Source: an uncultured Lachnospiraceae bacterium
GTDB lineage: Bacteria > Bacillota > Clostridia > Lachnospirales > Lachnospiraceae
Length of the DNA: 12,111 nt
Reading direction: 5' to 3'
NCBI GenBank assembly: GCA_910585635.1
Contig: CAJUFE010000082.1
Coordinates: forward strand, 1 to 12,111
The notes under the pieces were generated by a model. That model saw only the letters and a program-made list of their open reading frames with translations. It searched no databases and was not told the DNA's origin. Below, in pieces: positions 7,181 to 12,111 of the stretch. Positions within the stretch are counted from its first letter, which is position 1. Each line of letters begins with the position of its first letter. The translations under genes were made by a program, and so were the position numbers.

Positions 7181-7289
7181 TTCCAGGTCTTTGACGACTA
7201 TCTCTAGTCCTCGACAGGTTCCTGGCCTCTGGGCCTTTTGTTGTACCTCCTTTCGCTTTTTAGTTTATCCTATCTGCCTTTTCCTTCAA
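7181..7289 (-). promoter_or_regulatory. Leader of the ATPase gene: orphan Shine-Dalgarno, nested stems, weak promoter
   Basis: On the - strand a near-perfect AAAGGAGGT (7245-7253) is not followed by ATG, GTG or TTG within a usable distance. Downstream, CCAGG/CCTGG arms (7221-7225 and 7183-7187) enclose a small stem GACTA-GAGA-TAGTC (7196-7209) with a GNRA-type tetraloop. GGCC-CAGA-GGCC forms another short stem close to the orphan site. A possible promoter, TTGAAG (7284-7289) and TAAACT (7262-7267) with 16 bases between, would start transcription just before the orphan site. This could be a structured mRNA leader, or a scar where a small gene lost its start. Confidence 0.35.
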
Positions 7290-7466
7290 ATGGGTAAAAA
7301 TTTTTTTATAAAAATTCTTTTATGCTTGATATATACATAATATTTTTAATTTTATACATAATTATACATAAATATACATTTTTAAAAGACACATGAGACA
7401 TTCCTGAAAATCAAGGGTGAAAATCACATTTTTATCAAATCCGCAATTTTTTCTGTAAAATAAAGG
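7290..7466. other. AT-rich intergenic segment between the ATPase and the 410-aa gene
   Basis: Very AT-rich non-coding DNA with homopolymer A/T runs, containing the iteron-like array annotated separately and ending at the terminator of the 410-aa gene. No ORF worth reporting. Its composition and position upstream of the ATPase gene fit an origin-type or regulatory region. Confidence 0.6.
7332..7380. repeat. Iteron-like array of TATACATA
   Basis: TATACATAAT at 7332 and 7353, TATACATAAA at 7363 and TATACATT at 7373. The last three copies follow each other at exactly 10-base spacing and the first lies 21 bases upstream, about two helical turns, so all copies face one side of the helix. Such phased direct repeats in AT-rich DNA are typical of iterons at plasmid-type origins or of cooperative repressor sites. 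The array lies upstream of the ATPase gene. Confidence 0.6.
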
Positions 7467-7501
7467 AAATCCCGAAGACTATAAAAATGTCTTTCGGGAT
7501 T
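7450..7501 (-). terminator. Rho-independent terminator of the 410-aa gene
   Basis: The arms AATCCCGAAGAC (7468-7479) and GTCTTTCGGGATT (7489-7501) pair with a single bulged base around a nine-base loop. On the - strand the stem is followed by a T-rich stretch. It begins four bases after the stop of the 410-aa gene, exactly where a terminator is expected, and separates that gene from the ATPase operon. Confidence 0.75.
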
Positions 7502-7505
7502 GTCT

Positions 7506-8738
7506 TTATCGCATGTGGAGTCTGAATTGCTTTTCTGATAATATCCGCGGTCTTCTTTCAAGCAATAACCTTCTTATATCGATCTTCTCTTTAAATTCTG
7601 TCTTCCCTGTATATTGCAGGTATTGTGCTTTTAGCTCTTCTATCACATCTTTTTCACACTGTAAGATTTCCTTACGTATCTCTTCAAGATGTTTCTGTGA
7701 TGCCACTTTCAGATCATCGACACAGGATAATAGGTTTAATAGCTTCTCTAGTAAAATAATCTCTCGATCCTTTTTTTCATTGACGATAGATTTAAAAGAA
7801 CCGCCTGATCTTAGAGATAAGGTCTTAACTTTATTTGTGATCTTTTCAATCCTATCTGCAAGTTCTCTGCTCAACGAGGGTCTTTGCTCTCTGTAATAAC
7901 ACCTAAAGCTTGTATTGGCTTTTTCCCATTTATCATGTAGATCTTCTCCGCTTTCTGTCTCATCTGATATATCTTCTAATATATTCTCTATGTATCTATC
8001 TTTCCCATCATCATCTTTACTAAAGGATCCAAGTAGATCGATCCCATGGCAATGGATGTTATTTAAGCCAACTACAGCAACAATGTCCAAAAACTTCTGA
8101 TCCAACTCTCCTTTCATATACTCCTCCAACTGATAGAACTGGGCTAGCCTTTCTTTTACTTCTTTCCATATTTCATCTATTTCCTTTACTTTTTTCTCTC
8201 GCACGTCAATGTTTTCCAATCCGATCTCCTGAAAAAAAGCTTTTCTTTCATCGATACACGGCTGTACTTTCTCAAGCATTCGCTCCCTATCATCTATTAA
8301 GCTAGGGCATCCAAAAATATGTACTTCTTTTTCTATCAAGAAATCTTCATATTCTTCATCACTCATACAGTACCAATTTTTCCACCGCCCCATGGTTTCT
8401 ACTATTAATAGCCATTGCCACAGCCGTTTTTCTTCTGAAAGATTTTTCATATCCTTTTTTTTAACATTCAAAATCTCCCAAACGGCGTCCTCATCCTTTC
8501 TAATAAACCTTTTTGTTGCACTAATTTTTATATCGATAGCTTTTATAAACGGCTCTAGTCCTATTTCTTCCACTTTTTTATCAAATTTTCTTTTATGATA
8601 TTTTACCCAATTATTCTTTTTCTCTTTATCATCTTCCTTTTTCTCTTCATCAACTTTTTTACCATCCAAGATTTCTTTGCTCCCCACTCTATAGTCATAC
8701 AAACTCCTAAAAAGTTCTCCGAAAGTCATTTCTCTCAT
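7506..8738 (-). CDS. Hypothetical protein, 410 aa, AT-rich gene
   Basis: No family recognised. The protein is soluble-looking, with no signal peptide or membrane segment, and very rich in Lys and Glu. An early low-complexity charged stretch (KKVDEEKKEDDKEKKNN, about 27-43) is followed by helical segments likely to form coiled coils in the C-terminal third (HLEEIRKEILQCEKDVIEEL). Scattered cysteines form no obvious zinc motif. The start at 8738 (MREMTFGELF) is chosen over 8771 because GGGTGGGG lies eight bases before it. The gene is clearly more AT-rich than its neighbours and has its own promoter and terminator, which suggests a separately acquired cargo or accessory gene of the element. Anti-phage, regulatory or mobilisation roles are all possible; none is shown. 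Confidence 0.75.
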   Translation of the reverse strand: MREMTFGELFRSLYDYRVGSKEILDGKKVDEEKKEDDKEKKNNWVKYHKRKFDKKVEEIGLEPFIKAIDIKISATKRFIRKDEDAVWEILNVKKKDMKNLSEEKRLWQWLLIVETMGRWKNWYCMSDEEYEDFLIEKEVHIFGCPSLIDDRERMLEKVQPCIDERKAFFQEIGLENIDVREKKVKEIDEIWKEVKERLAQFYQLEEYMKGELDQKFLDIVAVVGLNNIHCHGIDLLGSFSKDDDGKDRYIENILEDISDETESGEDLHDKWEKANTSFRCYYREQRPSLSRELADRIEKITNKVKTLSLRSGGSFKSIVNEKKDREIILLEKLLNLLSCVDDLKVASQKHLEEIRKEILQCEKDVIEELKAQYLQYTGKTEFKEKIDIRRLLLERRPRILSEKQFRLHMR

Positions 8739-8822
8739 AAAAAGTACCCCACCCTTTCTCATACAGATCAATGTTCGTTTCTTGACAAATACATACCAGA
8801 CAGTAAGATCACTATTTTTTAT

Positions 8823-8851
8823 ATCTTATCATCCATACACATAAGCTGCAA
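8823..8851 (-). promoter_or_regulatory. Putative promoter of the 410-aa gene
   Basis: On the - strand TTGCAG (plus positions 8846-8851) and TAAGAT (8823-8828) are separated by 17 bases. The leader to the start at 8738 would be about 80 bases. The match is moderate in an AT-rich region, so chance is possible. Confidence 0.35.
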
Positions 8852-8920
8852 GCATCTTTTCAATCTTTCCTACTGTTCTAATCTGGATGCCATTACCCAT
8901 CCCCCTCCATCTGGACACAA

Positions 8921-8957
8921 AAAGGCGCAAGGTCTACTATGCTCTCCTTTGCGCCTT
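8921..8957 (-). terminator. Rho-independent terminator after the rpn fragment
   Basis: AAGGCGCAAGG (8922-8932) and CCTTTGCGCCTT (8946-8957) pair with one bulge around a 13-base loop. On the - strand the stem is followed by TTTTT. The hairpin starts at the stop codon of the decayed rpn copy and would stop transcription coming from the right before the 410-aa gene. Confidence 0.7.
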
Positions 8958-9202
8958 CACATTATAAGTTTTATATCAGATCTTATCAGCTCATGCCAAC
9001 TGTATGATCCCCCAAGATCCCCATCTACTGACATTTCCTGATCATCACCTCTCATCTGGAAGGAGCGCTGTGATAAGCTCTGTCTGATAGGAAATGCTTT
9101 CTGATCCCCGTCTGTGTCCAACAGCCCCTGCAGCTTCTTTTTACCTTTAGGATACTTGATATAGAGTAGCACTTCCCGCAGGCTGCTCTTGGACCGATCC
9201 AT
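8957..9202 (-). pseudogene. Decayed rpn fragment (middle part)
   Basis: The reading frame opens with MDRSKSSLREVLLYI and continues to LLDTD, nearly identical to residues 210-240 of the intact Rpn protein encoded at 9697-10695, then diverges into sequence with no recognisable match. The upstream half with the nuclease core is missing, because the homology starts abruptly near 9202. It is a remnant, not a working gene. Confidence 0.8.
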
Positions 9203-9203
9203 A

Positions 9204-9257
9204 CCATCCTGTAGCTACCCGGACCTAACTATCGATATCGCGGACCTACTCGCATAA
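9204..9257 (+). pseudogene. 3' fragment of a second uma2 gene
   Basis: The + strand reads PSCSYPDLTIDIADLLA then TAA. The intact Uma2 protein ends PSCIYPDLTVNIADLLA, so this is the last 17 codons of a diverged paralogue. Everything upstream is replaced, at about 9203, by the rpn fragment on the opposite strand. Confidence 0.85.
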
Positions 9258-9430
9258 CAAAAACTTCCCCAGCCTGATGCTCTGCGACCTTCCCCAAGTT
9301 CTTGTAAAAGCCCATGGATCCAGACTTTTAAGCGAAGGATCCAGCCCATCTACGCTATGTAAGTGGGCCGGATACAGGCATCCTCTATGATGAGCACACT
9401 ATGATCTGTGCTCACCTTTGGCTTTTGACG
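9258..9430. other. Non-coding stretch with three hairpins
   Basis: No ORF. It contains: TAAAAG (9305-9310)/CTTTTA (9325-9330) followed by AGCG, like the hairpin after the intact uma2; an imperfect stem 9339-9373 with ATCC/GGAT, GCCCA/TGGGC and TAC/GTA pairs around GCTAT; and a perfect TGAGCACA (9391-9398)/TGTGCTCA (9407-9414) stem with an eight-base loop. CTTCCCCA also occurs twice near 9267 and 9292. The last hairpin sits just beyond the end of the 9431 rpn fragment. Confidence 0.6.
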
Positions 9431-9677
9431 TTATACCGTCGCACAAGCCTCTTCTTCCCATGCTTTGATCGTCTCTACCGGGAGTTCTAAGACCTCCGCG
9501 ATCGTCTCCAGTGGCTCACCTCTTTTTAACATATTCCGAGCTGTCCGGCGATCTGCCTCCTGTCGTCCTTCCTGCCTTTCTATCTCCCGCATCTCTGCTA
9601 CTGCCTGACACATATCTACCGTTCTCTCCTTCTCATTTAACTAACTTGGGATCTGTGACTGTGCTAACTAAACCGCC
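9431..9677 (-). pseudogene. Decayed rpn fragment (C-terminal part)
   Basis: Positions 9431-9613 encode MCQAVAEMREIERQEGRQEA...ETIKAWEEE, matching the last 60 residues of the intact Rpn protein (MCQAIAEMREKERREGRQEG...). Upstream to about 9677 the DNA still aligns with the codons for NTVTNSKLVFDEKEG, but a short deletion near 9640 breaks the frame and introduces a stop. It is a truncated paralogue from a separate duplication, because its order relative to the 8957-9202 piece is not that of a single gene. Confidence 0.8.
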
Positions 9678-9696
9678 CCCATTTTGAGCTCTCACT

Positions 9697-10695
9697 TTAT
9701 CTCACTGCCAATCCCTTTACTATCGCGATACTAAGGCCTACATATTCCGCGATCTCTTCTATAGACAACCTCCCCGCTCTCAACATGCGTGATGCTATCT
9801 CCTTTTTTTCCTCTTGGCTACCTTCCTGTCGTCCTTCCCGCCGTTCTTTCTCCCGCATCTCTGCTATCGCCTGGCACATATCTACTGTCCCCTCCTTCTC
9901 ATCAAACACTAACTTGGAATTTGTGACCGTGTTGATCACCACCGCCGCTCTCCTGTCCAATGCCCTAAAGTGCGGATCTGTGGCCAACAGCTCCTGCAGC
10001 TTCTCTTCGTCCTTAGAATATCTTATATAGAGCAGCACCTCCCGCAGGCTGCTCTTGAACCGGTCCATATCCCCCGCCTCGATCTGGGCTGGGGCGATCA
10101 GGTTGATCCGATAGTCCGGGACAAAGGCCAGGAGTTTCGGATCCTTTACCGACAACATCTCGTGGATGCTCATGGGGGCATCCCACGTTTCCGGGCTGAA
10201 CAGGAGCACCAACGTGATCACCGGCAGCAGGCGGTCCCCCTTGTGGAAACCGCTCAGGTACTCATCCGCCCCTACCCGGACATCTGCCTTTCCTCTGCTC
10301 ACCGTCCCTGCATCATGCTCTCCATCCTTTTTTGCCGCGTCGCGATGAGATCTCGCTGCCTTTTCCACCTGCGACGCGTACTGCAGGGCATCATAGACCA
10401 TGTTCCTCACGGCCATCGCGTGATGGACCCCTGACTGTGCCTCTATCCCTAATAAAAGATATGCCGCGTTCCCGTCCTCCATGGCGGTCAGATAGCTCAG
10501 GCTATCGCGGAACTTCTGTACCGGAGCCCTCGCCTTCCCTTCCCCATAAGGCATCCCGATCTCCGTGGTATCCATCTCGTGGAGCTTTGACGGGTCGATC
10601 ACCGGCTCGCCTTCAAATAGCAGATAGTTAAATGCGTCAGCGAAGACCTGCACATCCTTTACGTAATCCTTTGTCACGATATCTTTTGCTCCCAA
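9697..10695 (-). CDS. Rpn family recombination-promoting nuclease / PD-(D/E)XK nuclease family transposase-like protein
   Basis: 332 aa. Rpn proteins (YhgA-like) are PD-(D/E)XK nucleases reported to promote RecA-independent recombination; many in Lachnospiraceae are annotated as 'transposase' although they lack a transposase fold. Visible features: acidic D64 ahead of LLLGIEAQ (81-87), whose ExQ (E85, Q87) is the catalytic signature; the AMAVRNMVYDALQY helix (94-106); the family hallmark LLPVITLVLLFSPETWDAP (156-174); MDRFKSSLREVLLYIRYSKD (210-229); and a charged helical tail with EGRQEGSQEEKKE and an HTH-like LSIEEIAEYVGLSI. The start is TTG at 10695, supported by AGGAG five bases before it. 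It follows the 23-aa ORF and the DUF5688 gene on the same strand, likely in one operon. Decayed copies lie immediately downstream. Confidence 0.85.
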   Translation of the reverse strand: MGAKDIVTKDYVKDVQVFADAFNYLLFEGEPVIDPSKLHEMDTTEIGMPYGEGKARAPVQKFRDSLSYLTAMEDGNAAYLLLGIEAQSGVHHAMAVRNMVYDALQYASQVEKAARSHRDAAKKDGEHDAGTVSRGKADVRVGADEYLSGFHKGDRLLPVITLVLLFSPETWDAPMSIHEMLSVKDPKLLAFVPDYRINLIAPAQIEAGDMDRFKSSLREVLLYIRYSKDEEKLQELLATDPHFRALDRRAAVVINTVTNSKLVFDEKEGTVDMCQAIAEMREKERREGRQEGSQEEKKEIASRMLRAGRLSIEEIAEYVGLSIAIVKGLAVR

Positions 10696-10726
10696 AGTAT
10701 CTCCTCTCCTGTACTCTGCCCGTGTC

Positions 10727-10798
10727 TTATGCTTTCTCTAAAATGAGCATAACATACTTGCCGTACTCTTGCAAGGCCACCCTGATCTTGGTCTTCAT
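10727..10798 (-). CDS. Micro-ORF, 23 aa, coupled to the DUF5688 gene
   Basis: Encodes MKTKIRVALQEYGKYVML followed by ILEKA. Its ATG overlaps the TGA of the DUF5688 gene (ATGA), typical of translational coupling, and its stop lies 31 bases before the TTG of the rpn gene. There is no strong ribosome binding site of its own. No family recognised; it may be a linker ORF or a fortuitous frame. Confidence 0.35.
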   Translation of the reverse strand: MKTKIRVALQEYGKYVMLILEKA

Positions 10799-11910
10799 GA
10801 TAGATCGATATCTGTTCCAGTACTGTCTGGATCATCATGCTCTACCTGCATCTCCTTTATATAGAACCTTGCGTATCTGCAGCTGGCGTCCATGACCTCG
10901 TAGTATCCCTCCCCTCGCTCTTCTCGCAGATCGCCATACAACTCTATATAGGCGCTGGCCCTGCCAGCCGCTATCCGGTCCAGCTCCTCCATGACCGTCT
11001 CCGGCTCCAGGGAGACCCTTATGACCATAGCATCCTTCTCTTCCAAGGTATCCCAGTACCCGTACAGGACATACACCCCATCTCCGGATATACTATCCCT
11101 TGCCGCTGTCACCCCGTTATCATCCAGACTTGGACCGGCACGTTCCTCCGGCTCCAGGCCCCTTGTAGGCACAGCCAGCACCTCGTGGATACTGGACGGG
11201 ATCACATACAGGTCGCTCCCATACCGCTCCGCCAGCCGATCGAACGGCTCCTTATAGAGCAGAACGGAGGCTCCGTAGGATCCTGTCTGGGTACACAGTA
11301 CCCATAGCGGCGGTATGGGGCCATCCTCCATCTCCGGTATGCCGATGGCCTCAGCCAGGATGGAGGCTACCGACCTTGTGAGGGACCCCTTCCCCTCTGT
11401 GTTCCTTTCCGCACAGCGGCGCAGCTCCCCTCCATCGATCCCGTACGTCCTGCAGAACGGATACGTGACCGCTATGCTGACAGCCACATCGCCGCCCCCG
11501 CCCAAGTACACCCGGTAGATGACCGACAGATCCAGCACATCCTCGTGGGGCATATCCTGGAGACGATGGACGTACTTTTCCCTCCAGACCATCTGGCAGA
11601 TGACGTTCTGGAGGATGTACTCCTTATCCAGGTGCTGTATGGTATCCGCGACCTCATCATAGCCGCTGTCCTGATGGGCCTGGACGATCCGCCCTGCCGC
11701 ATCCTGGATATCGATGGCACCGGCCCTGATATCGGCCTCCATCCCATCGATATATACCACTGATGATACCATCCCGGCAGGCCCGGTGATGGCCACTGCC
11801 GGATGCTCCACTCCATTGTCCTTTTCTATCTCTTGGGCCTCCACGGTATACCCGGCCCCCATCCTATCCTTTACCGCTCCTATGAGCTCATCCATGATCT
11901 TTCCGTCCAT
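10795..11910 (-). CDS. DUF5688 family protein with C-terminal extension
   Basis: 371 aa. DUF5688 proteins are common in Lachnospiraceae and uncharacterised. Matching features: a charged N-terminal helix (MDELIGAVKDRM), GYDEVADTIQHL, the DMPHEDVLDLSVIYRVYL block (119-136), YGIDGGELRRCAERNT (156-171), and the SSIHEVLAVP block (239-248) that follows a YGASVLLYKE strand. Past residue 250 the usual short family tail is replaced by an acidic linker and a second region (VYVLYGYWDT...IRVSLEPETVMEEL...RYARFYIKEMQVE), which looks like a separate small domain. The start at 11910 is preferred over an upstream ATG at 12054 because GAGGAGG lies just before it, and the longer frame would run through a terminator. 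First gene of the DUF5688/23-aa/rpn operon. Confidence 0.75.
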   Translation of the reverse strand: MDGKIMDELIGAVKDRMGAGYTVEAQEIEKDNGVEHPAVAITGPAGMVSSVVYIDGMEADIRAGAIDIQDAAGRIVQAHQDSGYDEVADTIQHLDKEYILQNVICQMVWREKYVHRLQDMPHEDVLDLSVIYRVYLGGGGDVAVSIAVTYPFCRTYGIDGGELRRCAERNTEGKGSLTRSVASILAEAIGIPEMEDGPIPPLWVLCTQTGSYGASVLLYKEPFDRLAERYGSDLYVIPSSIHEVLAVPTRGLEPEERAGPSLDDNGVTAARDSISGDGVYVLYGYWDTLEEKDAMVIRVSLEPETVMEELDRIAAGRASAYIELYGDLREERGEGYYEVMDASCRYARFYIKEMQVEHDDPDSTGTDIDLS

Positions 11911-11993
11911 CTCTCTCCTCCTCGTATCGCAGATAGCCCTCTCCCATCTCTTGCTGTGGCCGTTTTGGCCCTGATGATCTGCTCCTCCCATCG

Positions 11994-12035
11994 ATAAAAG
12001 GCTGCAGCCAGAGGATCCCTCCCCGCACTGCAGCC
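11994..12035 (-). terminator. Rho-independent terminator upstream of the DUF5688 gene
   Basis: GGCTGCAG (12000-12007) and CTGCAGCC (12028-12035) are perfect reverse complements. On the - strand the stem is followed by TTTTATC. It lies about 25 bases after the stop of the partial gene at 12060, so it would end that transcript and isolate the DUF5688 operon. Confidence 0.7.
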
Positions 12036-12059
12036 CCTTTCCTTTGATCCTCACCCATC

Positions 12060-12111
12060 TCAGATGCTGTCGATCAGCTTCATGAGCCGGATCCCGTCCA
12101 TCAGCCCAAAG
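12060..12111 (-). CDS. C-terminus of a gene continuing beyond the window
   Basis: The - strand frame reads FGLMDGIRLMKLIDSI and then TGA. This resembles the 'GF.LG.RLM.E.' ending of small helical DUF6809-type proteins of Clostridia, though 16 residues are too few to name it. A terminator follows at a normal distance, which supports a real gene end. Confidence 0.45.
   Translation of the reverse strand, partial: FGLMDGIRLMKLIDSI

Larger units (their letters stand above)
2900..8850 (-). mobile_element. Putative integrative element of the large serine recombinase type
   Basis: A block in which all genes read on the - strand: 410-aa unknown protein, DUF927-like ATPase, three micro-ORFs and a large serine recombinase at the left edge, next to the uma2 3' end. 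The right edge is set approximately, between the promoter of the 410-aa gene and the rpn fragment that begins (3' end) at 8957; base composition also changes there. I could not identify attL/attR or a target duplication by eye, so both ends are provisional. No conjugation or relaxase genes are present, so transfer would depend on others or the element moves only within the cell. Confidence 0.55.

Noticed and set aside
11911..12054. Longer start for the DUF5688 gene
   Set aside because: The added codons run through a clear terminator and lack a ribosome binding site, whereas 11910 has a strong one.

Overview
The window looks like accessory chromosome of a low-to-mid GC Clostridia, most likely a Lachnospiraceae. 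The gene content supports this: a DUF5688-type protein, an Rpn/PD-(D/E)XK 'transposase-like' nuclease, a Uma2-type nuclease and a Tn4451/TnpX-style large serine recombinase. Strong AGGAGG-type ribosome binding sites fit too. This assignment is by family recognition only; no search was run. I see no rRNA, tRNA or CRISPR array.

Layout. (1) 165-2112, + strand: ATPase and permease of a nitrate/sulfonate/taurine (NMT1/Ssu/Tau-type) ABC importer. Each gene carries an in-frame minisatellite, one near the ATPase C-terminus and one in the permease N-terminal extension. The permease stops before its last membrane segment and no substrate-binding protein follows, so the transporter looks decayed. (2) 2229-2862, + strand: a Uma2-family nuclease gene with its own promoter and a hairpin after it. 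(3) 2907 to about 8850, all on the - strand: a probable integrative element. It holds a 622-aa serine recombinase, a cluster of micro-ORFs (40, 22 and 28 aa) around a perfect 13-bp inverted repeat, a DUF927-like P-loop ATPase, an AT-rich segment with iteron-like TATACATA repeats, and a 410-aa AT-rich gene of unknown function with its own promoter and terminator. (4) 8957-9677: a gene graveyard with two decayed rpn fragments and a 3' fragment of a second uma2 gene, fused at a visible breakpoint near 9203, plus three hairpins. (5) 9697-11910, - strand: an operon of a DUF5688 protein with an unusual C-terminal extension, a coupled 23-aa ORF and an intact Rpn-family nuclease starting with TTG. A terminator separates it from the tail of another gene at 12060-12111.

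How it fits together: the recombinase would excise and integrate the element, the P-loop ATPase probably acts in its replication or maintenance, and the iteron-like repeats upstream of the ATPase gene are a candidate origin or operator. The 410-aa gene may be cargo. The duplicated uma2 and rpn pieces suggest that both are multicopy families in this genome and that recombination between copies has shuffled the right flank. The tetranucleotide GATC is strikingly frequent across the window.
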